Source of the DNA: Rhypophila decipiens
Lineage: Eukaryota > Ascomycota > Sordariomycetes > Sordariales > Naviculisporaceae
Reading direction: 5' to 3'
NCBI GenBank assembly: GCA_033297075.1
Contig: MU858215.1
Coordinates: forward strand, 20,517-84,516
DNA length: 64,000 nt
A program made the position numbers and the translations under genes. The notes beneath the pieces were generated by a model, which was not told the DNA's origin, ran no database searches, and saw nothing but the letters and a program-made list of their open reading frames with translations. Below, piece by piece: positions 21,903-33,731 of this stretch; the stretch's first letter is position 1, and the number at the start of each line of letters is the position of its first letter.

Positions 21903-23636
21903 TCACGACGAAGCCTCAGCACCCCCAAGCAGCTCCTCGGCAATACCACGTCCCGCAGCCCTGCCCGAAAAGATGCAGCCACCCAAAAAGGTACCCTCCA
22001 AAGAAGCCACGCCATGAACACCGCCGCCGCCAAAGCCAGCAACCTCACCCGCAGCATACAACCCCGGGAATGGCGTCCCGTCAGGCCGCATGGCATTGCT
22101 CTTGAGGTTGGTCTCGATGCCACCCAGCGTCTTGCGAGTCAGCAGGTTCAGTCGAACGGCGATAAGCGGACCGTATTTGGGATCCAGCAACCGATGAGGC
22201 ACGGCAACCCGGCTCATCTTATCAGGGAAGTACGTCCTCGCATTGTGGATCAACATGGCCTGGGCATCCTTGGAGTAGGTATTCTCAAACTGACCGTCTC
22301 TTGTCTCGACAACCTCTTTGATGGCAGCGTAGTCCAGCGGTGGTCCTCCGTCGTCCGTCTTGGCCGCCAGTTCGTTCATGCCCTTGACCAGCTCCTCCAG
22401 ATCCGAGGTCTGACTGACCACAAAGTCCTCACCATACTGGATAAAGTTCTGCACCGCGGTCGTGCCCTTCTTGCTAAACACGCGCTGCATCAGAACCTGC
22501 CAGGTACTCTTGCCCGTGATGTCTGGGTTCTGCTCCGACCCAGACAAAGCAAACTCCCTCGCAATGATGGTCTGGTTCGTAATGAACCAAGAATACGCAT
22601 ATCCCGTCTCCGAGATATGCTTCAACGTAGACAGCGTATCCGACCCCGGGAACAGAAATGGAGGGAGCCTCTTGCCGGTAGCATCCAACCACAACGAGCT
22701 CGGCGCGGGCAAGACTCGGATCCCATGCCCTGGCCAGATGGAATTCCAATTCTTCAGTCCCTCGGTGTAAAACCAGTACCGATCGCGGTTAATCACACTC
22801 GCCCCGGTAGCAGCCGAGATATCCAGCATCCTGCCATCCACATGCGCCGGCACGCCAATAACAAAATGCTTGGGCATGTTGCCCAACTTCTCAGTAGGCC
22901 AGTACTTTTTGACCTTTTCCAAATTCCCGCCAATCCCGCCCGACGAGACCAAAACCGCACTTCCAAAAACCTCAAATTTTTCCACTTCGACGCGACTACT
23001 CTTGACACCCCGGGGTGAATCGTCCTCCTGCAAGACCCGTCCTCGTACCCCGATCGCCCTTCCCGTGATCTCGTCAACCACAAGCTCATCCACACAATGC
23101 CGGAACCGAAACTCGACCAATCCCTCCTGTTCCCTTCGTTCAAGCGGCTCCTTGAAAATCCTCACAACCTCAGGTCCAGTCCCCCACGTCAGATGGAACC
23201 TAGGAACAGAATTCCCATGCCCATCAGCTCGTCCATCGCCCCTCTCCGCCCAACCAACGTTGTACAAAAACCCGAGTCCCAAATTCTTGACATAATCTTC
23301 AAGTTCGTCCGTCGCAAAATCGACAAATGCCTGTGCCCATTTGCGCGGCCAGTGGTCTTTTGGTTCGTCTGTGAATTGAGCCGAGCCGAACCAATCGCGC
23401 AGAGCGAGTTCGCGCGAGTCTTTGATCCCTAGACGGCGTTGTTGGGCGCTGTTTACGCAGAATAGACCGCCCAAGGACCAAAAGGCTTGGCCGCCTAGGT
23501 TGGATCTGTTTTCTTGGTCTAGGACGAGGACGGGGATGTTGCGGAGGGTTAGTTCGTGGGCTGCTACTAGGCCGGCGAGACCGGCGCCGACGATGATTAC
23601 TGGTTTTTGCGACGGGGTTGGAGTTGGGGATGACAT
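21903..23636 (-). CDS. FAD-binding dehydrogenase, fumarate reductase / ketosteroid-dehydrogenase fold
   Basis: A single exon of 577 residues. The N terminus has the dinucleotide motif VIIVGAGLAGLVAAHEL. The C terminus has the second FAD element (GLYAAGEVAGFGGGG) followed by LEGTFLGGCIFSGRAAGR. LGGIETNLKSN and the long middle domain place it in the FAD_binding_2 superfamily, and it resembles the bacterial 'FAD-binding dehydrogenase' group (COG3573 type) more than typical fungal Osm1-like fumarate reductases. Known relatives reduce fumarate or desaturate 3-ketosteroids; the substrate here is unknown. It lacks a signal peptide, a haem domain and introns. The missing introns and bacterial-type sequence make ancient transfer from bacteria possible (inference). 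Confidence 0.8.
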   Translation of the reverse strand: MSSPTPTPSQKPVIIVGAGLAGLVAAHELTLRNIPVLVLDQENRSNLGGQAFWSLGGLFCVNSAQQRRLGIKDSRELALRDWFGSAQFTDEPKDHWPRKWAQAFVDFATDELEDYVKNLGLGFLYNVGWAERGDGRADGHGNSVPRFHLTWGTGPEVVRIFKEPLERREQEGLVEFRFRHCVDELVVDEITGRAIGVRGRVLQEDDSPRGVKSSRVEVEKFEVFGSAVLVSSGGIGGNLEKVKKYWPTEKLGNMPKHFVIGVPAHVDGRMLDISAATGASVINRDRYWFYTEGLKNWNSIWPGHGIRVLPAPSSLWLDATGKRLPPFLFPGSDTLSTLKHISETGYAYSWFITNQTIIAREFALSGSEQNPDITGKSTWQVLMQRVFSKKGTTAVQNFIQYGEDFVVSQTSDLEELVKGMNELAAKTDDGGPPLDYAAIKEVVETRDGQFENTYSKDAQAMLIHNARTYFPDKMSRVAVPHRLLDPKYGPLIAVRLNLLTRKTLGGIETNLKSNAMRPDGTPFPGLYAAGEVAGFGGGGVHGVASLEGTFLGGCIFSGRAAGRGIAEELLGGAEASS

Positions 23637-24585
23637 TGTCGATTCGGTCGGTGATGGGTTATGGTGTTTATGTTTGCTGGGAACCGGTGCATCCGAGGAA
23701 ATCTGATGAGGTGCGGCCTACGAGAAATTGAGGGGACAAAGACAGGTATCTGATATGAGGGAAGACAGCTGGAAGGGAGAGGAATATCACCACAACAGGA
23801 AAGTCATGTTGATGTTGAGTAAGACAGAACTGCAACATTACCTGGCAGACCTCAGGTGATACCTCGGTCCAATGGTAGGCTGTTTGTTGTCCAGTAATCA
23901 GCCCAGCACACCACAGCGTCAGTGGCAGGTATGTACATGTACGGCACTCGGGTAACCCGTAACGCCGAGCTGTGCCACGGCCCCTCCCCCGCATTTCCCC
24001 TCTCCGCCCCCTCCGGAGCCCCGGGCATTGTGAGCCGGGACTCGTTACAACGCGGAAATCTCATCTTGTTTTACCTATTAAATTGATTCATGAACTATTA
24101 TCAAGGCCTCAAATCGTCTGCTGTTGGGCAAGATATCGTTTTGTCTGCTGGGTTACTCACGCATTGCTGACTACCGCTCCCGCCCTGACCCAGGTCCTTA
24201 AATTCAGAAAGCGTGGAACTGTGTGCGGTACAGTACCAATACTGTATCTCTGGTCTCAATTTGTAGTGTAAAATACTCTGTAGAACACTGGAATCTTCAC
24301 ATACCGCACGTTGCCGTTTTCCACCGATCCACCAACCCTAAGTTAAAGGTTCAGTGGGTTTGGTAGCAGTCAGATATGCCGGGTGAGGTTAATACACACA
24401 TAACCGCAATTAATTGCTCCCGGGGATAAAGAGGCCTGTAAAGGGGCATGGAGCCGAACTTCAACCAGCGTCTGGAACTCAAGGGTCTCAAATATTACGC
24501 GTAGCTAAACGAGGTATAAAGACTTGCGGTTCTCGGGGCGATCGTCCTGGTCCGCATCATGATCTCCATGGCAGGATATTGACAC
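23637..24585. other. Divergent intergenic region
   Basis: About 950 bp between the FAD dehydrogenase (leftward) and the GMC oxidoreductase (rightward). It must hold both promoters. A G/C-rich stretch at 23980-24050 and otherwise unremarkable sequence; no gene or repeat is evident. Confidence 0.4.
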
Positions 24586-26743
24586 ATGACATTGAAAATG
24601 AAGTCGACTTGCAGCTGGTTGTCGATTCTTTTTCTCGTCCTTCTGCCCACTTCCTCGTCCAGTCCAGATGCTGAACCACGGCACTCCCTCAAACGCACCC
24701 AATCCTCGCTCCTCTCATCCTACGACTTTATAATCTGCGGAGCCGGAACCACGGGCCTGACCATCGCAGACCGGCTGTCTTCGGCATTCCCGTCCAAAAC
24801 CGTGCTCGTAATCGAGTATGGCGAACTGGAAGCGGCCCCGGGTGTGTTTGACCCTCCCACGAAAGAATACACTCCACTTGACTTTGGAGCCCCTCGGGCC
24901 AGCAGTTGGGACTTGGTCTCTCTTCCATCACCCGCTCTGAACAACGGAACAGCATTCCTCAAAGCAGGAAAGGCTGTAGGCGGAAGCAGTGCCATCAACG
25001 GACAGTTCTTTGACCGTGCTTCCAAGCACGACTTTGACGATGGCTGGTCACCGCTTCAGGTCTCCATGACAGACAGGAAAGTGCCCATTTGGGACTGGAA
25101 GGGCATGGAACCGTTTTACAAGAAGAGCGTTAACTACAATCCTCCCGGGAAAGACACAGTCGACAAATACGGCTATACCTGGGACGAGACCGCCTGGAAC
25201 GAGAATAGCACATCGTCAAAGGTCCAAGCCACAATGGCGAGCTTCCTCTGGGCGGACCATTCCCTCATCCGCAAGGCCTTTCAAAACATGGGCATCTGGC
25301 TTCGCAGAGAGTGCATGGACGGAAACAAGGAAGGCATCTGCTGGACGCCCAACGCGCAAGATGCCATGACGGGTCAGAGGTCCTTTGCCGGCTCGGCGCA
25401 TTACACAGAAGTCGTTGCCAACAGGTCCAACTATCATTTGCTAACAGGCCACCAAGTCACCCGTGTCGTCTTTCCCCAAGGTCTCAAGGACGGAGGCTGG
25501 GGTGGTGAAGTCCCTCTGGTCGAGGTCAGGGGTGTAGGCAACCAAGGGACCTTCAACATCACGGCCGCAGGAGAAGTGATCATCTCGGCTGGAGCGCTCC
25601 ATTCCCCCGCCATCCTTCAACGCAGCGGCATCGGACCCAAAGACTTTCTCCAGCAACTCAAAATCCCCGTGATAGTCGACCTCCCCGGCGTGGGGTCCAA
25701 CCTGCAGGACCATTCCGGCCCGACTGTAGAATGGAACTATTCCCAACCGTTAAACATCCACCCCATGCCGCCCGACATGGCAAACTCGACCTTTCTCTCC
25801 GAAGCCTTCGCCGCATGGAACCAGCGCCCCGCGCGAGGTCCCTACACCATCGCCATGTCCATGACGTCCATCTGGGTGCCGCTTGCCAACATCACAGCAA
25901 ACTACACCTTTATCCTTGACAAGATAAACGACCTCGTTTCTCTCGGCGACAAACTCTCCACCAAGCCCGACCCCAAGACACTCGAGTCCCTAACCGCGGC
26001 ATTGCACCTCCCCCCGTCATACGCCTCCTCATCCACCCTCCTAAAAGGCTACCTCGCCCAACTATCATCCATATCCTCCCTCCTAGCAAACCCAAAGTCC
26101 CCATCCCTAGAATCAGCCTTCACAACAGGGACCACCCTCACAGCCGTGCTCAACCACCCCCTATCGCGAGGAACCGTCCGCCTAAACCCTTCCTCTCCCT
26201 TGGACCTCCCAATCCTAGACTACCGCTCCGCTTCCAATCCCATCGACCTAGACATGCACCTGCTGCACACTCAATACCTCCGACGCACCATTCCCGCCCT
26301 GCAATTCCTCTTTACCGACCCCGAGGCATTCCAGTCGCTAGGTTTCCCCAACAATACCCTGCCATTCAACCTGACCGTAACAGAGACTCAACCAGGGCAA
26401 CAGATCCAAAGTGAAGACGCCATCCTAAACTGGATACGAAGCTCAACAGTCCAGTCATTCATGCACCCCTGCTGTACAAACGCCATGATGCCCCTTGAAA
26501 AGGGTGGCGTGGTAGATACCCACCTGCGCGTGCACAACGCCGGTGGAAGACTGCGCGTCGCCGACGCGAGCATCTTCCCCTTGGAACCTAGTTCCCATCT
26601 CAGTTCGCTTTGTTATGCTGTTGGGGAGAAGGTACGGATCTCAACCATTCCCTTCATCTGCCTTGTGAGAACAATGGATGACTGCTAACTGCTTCTCGTG
26701 TCTGTCTAGGCCGCGGATTTGATCATCAAGGAGTGGTCCGAGT
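24586..26743 (+). CDS. Secreted GMC-family FAD oxidoreductase
   Basis: Two exons: 24586-26631 and 26708-26743. The 76-nt intron (GTACGG donor, TCTAG acceptor) restores the family C terminus GEK-AADLIIKEWSE. A signal peptide is present (STCSWLSILFLVLLPTSS). GMC signatures are in order: the FAD motif IICGAGTTGLTIADRL, GKAVGGSSAING (PROSITE 1) and GALHSPAILQRSGIGP (PROSITE 2). C-terminal active-site histidines are visible in FMHPCCTNAMMP and EPSSHLSSL. Several N-x-S/T sites fit a glycosylated extracellular enzyme. The family includes glucose, aryl-alcohol and choline oxidases and dehydrogenases. The substrate cannot be assigned. The insert of about 100 residues before ANPKSPSLES fits the larger fungal GMC proteins. 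Confidence 0.88.
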
Positions 26744-27687
26744 GAGAAAGAAAAAAGAAGAACGGAAGTTCTGTTTGCGCCGGCAACCCCTCTGTCGACT
26801 GCCATTTGACCAAGGGACCAATTTTATTTGAATTCGATAATGACGAACCACAAATTCGGTGCCTAAATACTTGCTCGCGGGAGCCCCCTCCAGTTCAGAT
26901 GTAAGCCCAACTCGAGGGAAAGCTGGGCCCAGAGAATTGATGGCCAGGCAGCAATAAAACATGAACGGCCTGCCCCTTGTCGCGAAAGCTTGCAAGCTCC
27001 AGCGGTATATATCGACAAAGAAAAACAAGACGGTAGATGAGCATAAAAAACAAGCAAAGCTCCCGCCATCTATCCTGTATCCACTACGTATATGTTCACC
27101 GTTCCAAAAGAAAACAGGAATCCACAAGTCCATTGGCTGTTCCATCCAGTTGCCAGTACCTTTGCCTTTGCAAAATCCAACAACGCCTTGCCGAAATCCC
27201 TAGATAGATACAAGAAGGGAGGTATGTGAACCGCCGTGTTGGCAAATGTTCGCTCCAAAATGCTGTATGCAAATTGGGTCAAGTATGAGATCGTATATCA
27301 AAAGTGTAGCCATCCGCGCCGCGACGTGAAATCGTTTCTGCTGCGCTGGAGCGGCCGGTTCGGCAGTGGCTCCGAGGGCTTCGTGGCTCGATGTGGTGGC
27401 AAGTATCCCCAGACAACCCAACCTCACACGGCGGCGCCATGAGGTGCCTTGTCTGAGCCGTTGAACATGCATAAAACGGCCCTCCGGTCGGATGTGGAAT
27501 CGCAATCCCTTGGATTCCAAAGACGGGCCGTCCCGGCCGACTGTAGAAGCTCCCGTGGCCGTGTGTTGGCCGCGTAAAAATAACCTCGAGAATGTCGCGT
27601 GGGCTGCGCCGCATCTCAATGTCAAATGTGTAAACTTAAAACGAACGGCAAAGCCATTTATTAAGTTCAGTGGTAGATTTGCCATAA
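26744..27687. other. Intergenic between convergent genes, no gene seen
   Basis: About 940 bp separates the ends of the GMC oxidoreductase and the glycosyltransferase gene. Short frames on both strands do not look like proteins. No repeat is evident. Confidence 0.4.
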
Positions 27688-29524
27688 TCACCATAATCCA
27701 TTGTCCTTGTCGTTCACTTTGGGCCAGTGGATCTCGGTGCATTCGCCTTGTTCGGCAACAAACTTGTTGATCTTCTTGACGTCCCAGCCGCTCATCATGC
27801 GATTGCCGTCGTCGTCCTTCTTAATCGGCTTCCCGAGCGTAAAGGCCTTGGCCGTCATGCAGATGCCCGGCATGTAGCGATAGGAAAAGCACTCCTCAGC
27901 CGCAAGACTCTCGCAGGCCGCCGCGCAGTCCTTGAATGACAAGTGCGCCTTCTTCTCGAGCTCGTTCATATCCTCGGCTTTCTTCGTCTTGTCTTTTTGC
28001 CAGTCCTCCCAGCTCTGTGTTTCGTCGGTCGCATCGAGGTAGTAGCGGTCGTTAGCTCGGTTGTCCCAGTCGATGCGCGATTCTTGCAGGCGGGGCTCGA
28101 GGTATCGGTGGTAGATGTCTTTGATAAGGAGGGGCTTCGACGAGTCGGGCAGGGAACCGTTGTGCGGCTTTGCGAGGTCGCGCTCCCATGCCCAAAAGTC
28201 GTTGATCTCTTCACTGTTGAGGTGGTGCATCGTCACGATGGGGTGGCACCAGTGAGAGAAGCCAAAAGGGAGGGTCGCATACTTTTCGCCATTGATGGTC
28301 GGCCACTATTTCGCAACCAAGGATTAGCAAGAGGGCGTCGCAGTTGTACATGAACGGCAGATTGTCCTCTGCGGCCACAGTTCTTGTGTGTTGTGGGAGC
28401 GACGTCACAAGATCACTAGCGTCCCCTATAGTGCGCCACAACACGTCTGTATCTGGCCGCCAAGCCGCTGGAAATTTAAATTCCCGCCCAAACAAGCTTT
28501 GGACAAGGACAAAATTCTCGGCAGCTTGGTACCTGATAAAGGGAGAAGCTCTCCCTCCATCCAGTCGATGAAACAGGGAGATTCTCAGCAAAGAAAATAA
28601 GAAAAGCAAACTCACCACTTGCTGAACCGGTGTCCCAGCTACCTCCTTCATCGCCCGAGCAAACACATAATCGCCGCAGCACTCCGACTTGACCTTGATG
28701 TCCCACTGGTTTCCGATACCTGGGTGTTTGCCTACGAAATCCGCCATGGCCCCTTGACTGACGACATAACCTGAGCCTCCGTGGCCAAAGTTGAAACCCC
28801 CCAAAAGAGCCACGCTGCCCAGGTAGAGCTTCTTCATGGGGTTCAACTGCTTGAGCCACATGACCAGGTTGGGCCACAGGACGTACGAGTCGGCGTCGAC
28901 AAAGACATACCAGTCGTAATCGGGGCGCATGTGGTACGTCTTCTCGGCCATGTGGATGTTTTTGTACTTGTCCAGGTTCCACCCCTCCTTGGCCGGGTTA
29001 CCCAGCTTGTTGCAGTCCTCCTGGTTGACGATGCATGCCTTTTGCCGGCGATACAGGTCAAAGTCCGAGTTGCCTGCCTTGGCCGACTCCAACACGGTCG
29101 AAAGGCTGTCGTGGATCCTGTACCCTGCAATCTCCTGGTCCATGTCGCTAAAGATGAGAAAGTCGGGAACACATTTCAGGATGGTCAGAAGCTGTGTCGG
29201 GATCCGGGCATACGACTCGCTGGCGCCCGTCTTCATCACTAGCAGGATGTTGCCCGTGTCGGGAAAGTTCTCGCAGTGGCGGTCATGGTCGGGTCTCGTA
29301 GGGTCTGTACTGTTGGCCTTTGGTTTGTTGTTCTTTGCGCCGTCGCGGTGAAAGTAAGCCTGGTCAAAGGCGGACCAGCCATCCATGCGCTGGGAGGAGG
29401 CGATGAGAAGGAGAAATAAGCTGAGCGACGTGGCCGCTAGCAGGATCAGCGATCTCCGGGACAGCGACCGCATCCTGAAGCCGCGCAAATCTCTGGTGGG
29501 GGAAGAGGAAAGATCTCGAATCAT
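27688..29524 (-). CDS. Golgi glycosyltransferase, GT31-like, type II membrane protein
   Basis: I propose two exons, 29524-28616 and 28305-27688, joined in phase as PVQQV-WPTINGEK. The start MIRDLSSSPT is followed by a basic stretch and one anchor helix (SLILLAATSLSLFLLLIAS), a Golgi type II topology. The catalytic part has DWYVFVDADSYV, a DxD-type motif, then YLGSVALLGGFNFGHGGSGY and ECCGDYVFARAM, as in beta-1,3-glycosyltransferase-like GT31 proteins. The second exon supplies HWCHPIVTMHHLNSEE and a long acidic tail with cysteines. The intron has a perfect GTGAGT donor but is 310 nt long and mostly open in the upstream frame, so another splice form is possible. The sugar donor and acceptor are unknown. 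Confidence 0.78.
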
Positions 29525-30577
29525 CTGGTCGGTCGGGTCTTTGGGCGGAGGTCGCGATGGGGAAAGAACCTCGAATGGGGAGAGGTTATCGCTTCATCAG
29601 GAGGACAGGAAGTGAATGGCGAAAGTTGGATTACGGGTCACTTCTCGATTCCTGGTGCTGAGTTGCGCGCACCGGTGAGATATGGGACCAGATCTGATGG
29701 GTTCAGGAGGATTGGCAGTCGACAGGGGGTTCGTGGTGACCGATCGGCTGTGCAATGGGGACGCTTAAGGAAAGTTGGACCGCATATCAAAAGGAAGCCA
29801 TGCTCATCAAGGGGAGACCTTGGTGCCTGGGGAAATCAGGGGTGTTGCATTTTTGGGGTCCAGTTATTTCCTCGGTGAAGCTTGATGTGAGATGGAAGGA
29901 AGGAAGAGGCCAAGAGGGGTCCACGGTGGTTTGTTCATTTCATTCAGAGTGGGCACCGCACCCCCCACTGCGATACGAGATGGAAGCCACGATGGGCTCA
30001 AGCAATCCAAGCAATCAAGCGACCCAGGGTTCAGCACCACGGCCCAGGCTCCGTGATGGATGGCACCACTGCGGGACCACTAGCGACTAGCGGCCGACGA
30101 GACAGGCAACTTCACAGCAGGGAAACCCCCTCGAACGCTGTGCACCATTCGCGACGTTACACTGACAGGGCAAGCGCAGGTGGAGCACGTTCTTCATCAA
30201 TTGGACCCATATCCCTGACCTGTGCGGCAGGTCCCAGCCTCAAGCCACCCCGAAGATTACCGGCGTATCGTAATCGGAACTGACCCACCATCAACTGAAA
30301 AAAAGATAGTAGTATGCAAATAAAGAACTCATTCATAATAGCTTCGATTCATAACGAAAAGGAAAACCGACAATCTTCTTTCTTTATTTCGAGATGAAGT
30401 TGTCGAAGTAGATCACATCAGCTAAGATGGAACCCGTTGGTGTCAAAGGTCAGCGAAATCTGTAGCCAGAGGGCGGTGTTCGTAAGCGTATCATTACCGA
30501 AGTTCCCGGTCACCCAACGGCGCTGGATCGGGAACTTTTCTGTGGCGACCCCCCGCGAGAACGAAAGAACATTGGGC
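29525..30577. other. Intergenic, no supportable gene
   Basis: Only short frames without protein-like features. The first part contains the promoter region of the leftward glycosyltransferase gene. Confidence 0.4.
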
Positions 30578-30585
30578 TTAAAGAG

Positions 30586-31103
30586 GAGTATCACTCGGGG
30601 CACACACCCCAATTACTCGGGGCACACACTTGCACCTGGCAATGAAAATACCGTATTTGCTATACAAAATGTACCCCTATCCTGGCCACAACCCATCACT
30701 TAGCTCGTTCAATTGCAGGCTCGTTCAATCGCAGACTCGTTCAATTGCAGGCTCGTTCAATTGCAGGCTCGTTCAATTGCAGGCTCGTTCAATCGTAGGC
30801 TCGTTTAATCGCAGACTCGTTCAACTGCAGGCTCTTTTAATTGTAGACTCAACGACTTACTCGTTCAATTGCAGACTCAACGACTTGCTCGTTTAATTAT
30901 AGACTCAACGACTTACTCGTTTAATTGCAGGCTCTTTTAATTACAGGCTTAACCTAAACTTTTATATCTGAAATGGGCGTTAACCTTATAAGTCTGGGTT
31001 TTTAGCTGTAAAATGCTGAAATTTCAGGCCAGTTGCCATACACTTGGAAAAGTGGGGGGACGTGTGCCCCGAGAGATTGGGGAGTGTGCCCCGAGTGTCA
31101 CTC
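30586..31103. mobile_element. hAT-like MITE (element E) with terminal inverted repeats and internal 16-bp minisatellite
   Basis: The left end reads GAGTATCACTCGGGGCACAC from 30586, with a second CTCGGGGCACAC copy just inside. The right end, read on the minus strand from 31103, is GAGTGACACTCGGGGCACAC, also with a second inner copy. The inverted repeats are about 43 bp with few mismatches. The flanking octamers TTAAAGAG (30578-30585) and TTAGAGAG (31104-31111) match at 7 of 8, as expected for an 8-bp hAT target duplication. The interior is a tandem array (separate entry) with no coding sequence, so mobilisation would need a transposase elsewhere. It is unrelated in sequence to elements A and B. 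Confidence 0.75.
30704..30950. repeat. 16-bp minisatellite with higher-order units
   Basis: The unit GCTCGTTCAATTGCAG is repeated about nine times in a row with C/T and G/A substitutions. After 30845 it alternates with a 12-bp spacer ACTCAACGACTT to form a longer unit. The array is the core of element E. Confidence 0.85.
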
Positions 31104-31111
31104 TTAGAGAG

Positions 31112-33731
31112 AGGCGCAGGACATTTACAGCTTTCTGCTTACCGGGTTCGCTGATCCCCCTTTTTACACCGCATAAGATGCATTGACCGATGGAGTTTCT
31201 CAGACAAAACAGCATCCTGTCATCATTTTCAATACAACAAAGACTGAGAAGTGTCTCGGCGCAAGGGGATTGACTATCCAGAACCTGTCCGCATCACGCT
31301 GCCACCGAGGCCCCGAGTTGGAACGATATCTGGCCTGCCAGCAGGCCGACGCTGAAGGTCATGATTATCCGTATGCAGGTTTGCTGCCGCCAGTCACCCC
31401 ATCACATGCATTAGCAGGCTCCCTGTACTGTCCACGTAATGTACATGGAGAGTACAGTGGTGATAGGGAACGCTGATACGCTGCACCATTTTCCTTGAAG
31501 AAGCAGGCGCCCCTTTAGCCTTCAAGGAGTTTCCTCCTTCGGGCGAGAATGCGCCGATGATCTGATACAGTATTTATCCAACGACGGAGCATATCTGACT
31601 AGGTACGAGGGCGTGCCACGATACATATCTTCCATACGTGCGATGGCGGCGAAACCCGTCTCAGGTGTCGCGTCTCACCTGTTTTCGTTCCTCGAAGAGA
31701 GAGAAAGAATATTTTCCCTTGTCATCATTCGGCTGCTTTGTCGGTCTTCACCCTGCACAACCATGTTGTGCTCGTACAACTGTGACATGGCCTGTGTTGA
31801 TATGGAGTTCCAAGCCCGCCAAAAAGAGCCCTGCAGGATCAAACACAAGAGGCCACGATGCCCAAACTGGTGGAATGGAAGAGTTGCTCCCGACGTCAAA
31901 TCGGCACATTTTTGTTCTAGTGTATAGTACCGACACGTGCGAGGAGAACGCCTAGCATCGCCCAGCTTCGCTATTTTTAGAAGTCCGCCCTACCCGTACG
32001 ATACGGATACGGAGTACGGAGTACCAGCTGAGGTATTCGCCGCTATACATCTAGCTTCGGCCCGCTTCTATGAAGATAACGTGGAGAAGAAAGCGTTCTG
32101 GGGCACTTGGAACTAGGGACAAGGGCCGCGAGCGCCGTCATGTTCTCCGGCCGAGACTTTTGAGACTGTGATTCTAGAAATGTCGTGGTTGGTGGTCCAG
32201 TTTCCTATTGATGAGGCTTTTGTCTCAGCAAGAATCATGTTTCAATACTTTAGATTTCGAAACGTCTATAATCGTATTTCAACATTGAAGAAGAAGGTCA
32301 GTCCTCTTTATCCTCGAAATGGCGAACTGCCCAATCCCTTGACAAGATAACTCTTGGGCCACCCGACCACGCAATCAATCTCGTATCGCGCTGCGACCGA
32401 TACAGTCAAGGTGCCCCGCACTTCTTGATGGCTGAACCCTGAAGACGATCGGCCCCTTTCTTGTCCAGCGGGCCGGGTCGCTAAAATGGATCTTACATGT
32501 TGATGATAACTCTTGATAACTGTTGATATAACAACATATCTCCCAGCTATTTTCTTTGTCTTCCATGCTGCTTTGAACCAAGTCCTTCTGACGGTAAACA
32601 CGAAATTACGTATCGCGACAGACCCTCGTCGTCCTCACCAGGGCCAACGGCTCAACGGTCCTGCGCAACACCTTCCCAGTCCTCGATCCTTTTGTGGGGA
32701 TAAAATGAGCATTAACCCGAACCCTGTTCGCTGACTCTTGGGACAGATCCTACGCTAAACTCACTCAAGCTTTCTAGGGCCGGGTCGCTGAGACTTGCCT
32801 AATTCGGGTCCAGAACGACATGCCCAGCTGTACGGATACGGTATCAATACATCACCTGTATCCGTATTCTCCTTTACTGTATTCCACAATGATATAAAAC
32901 AAAAGGGAATAGCGAAACGCAGGACGTCAACCACGATTGCCAAAAGTCTAAGCATATTCTAAGCTTAACGAATTGGTAAAGTCAAGTTTAATTAAGCACT
33001 TTATCCCCAGGTTATTGGCAAAACCTGGAAAACAACCCAGCACTGTGACATCCTCCCGGGTTACGACCTCTGGAAGCACCATCCGCACTCTAGAGACACC
33101 AGCTTCAGAAGGTCTAGAACACATGCGCCTGTGCGATCCTCCGGCAGTTATTTACTACCTGCGTAAGTGAAACAGTGCTTGATTAATTGCCAATTTGCAT
33201 CCTTCCCCCGGCTTCATACATCGCTGATAAGTCCGTTGGTACCGACGCATTTGCTACGTTACCGGGAGGCGTGGACTTCCCGCGGCCCTCCTGGATCTCT
33301 CCTGGACCGGCGTATTGATGTAGGTCATCCAAGGACAGATTTACGGAACGGGAATCAAGTCTTTCAGCATCGAATGCACCGCCCTGAAGTTGACGATGGG
33401 CTCCTTATTGGCTCATTCCATAACACGAAAGAAAGAAAAACAGTACAACGCATCAATGATAACGATATCTGTAGAATCAATGTACAGTATGTCCGAAGCT
33501 CAAGTGTCCGGCTCCCTTTTTTTTCCGAAAGTAGCCGACCGTATTCGGTATATCATGATACTTATGCCAGGTTCGCCGGTAAAATGAGGATGCTGACCCG
33601 ACTTTGGACCGTTCCCGGGTCACAGTCGCAACCAAAGTCGAAATACATACCAGCGGCCATCACATCTAGCATCCTAAGCGTTGGTGATGATGCTTTTCTA
33701 CGATTTCATATCGACGATACATCATTAATAC
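31112..33731. other. Long gene-poor interval
   Basis: About 2.6 kb with only short frames (longest about 190 codons at 33167-33739, without recognisable features, running into the start of the next gene). The short sequence GGCCGGGTCGCT occurs at about 32471 and 32778. A degraded transposon is possible but I see no transposase or reverse transcriptase motif. Confidence 0.4.

Noticed and set aside
21756..23018. 420-codon plus-strand frame
   Set aside because: Antisense to the FAD dehydrogenase, Arg/Pro/Gln-rich translation typical of a shadow frame.
30704..30950. Regular repeats considered as a CRISPR array
   Set aside because: Units are directly adjacent without unique spacers and lie inside a eukaryotic inverted-repeat element; this is a minisatellite.
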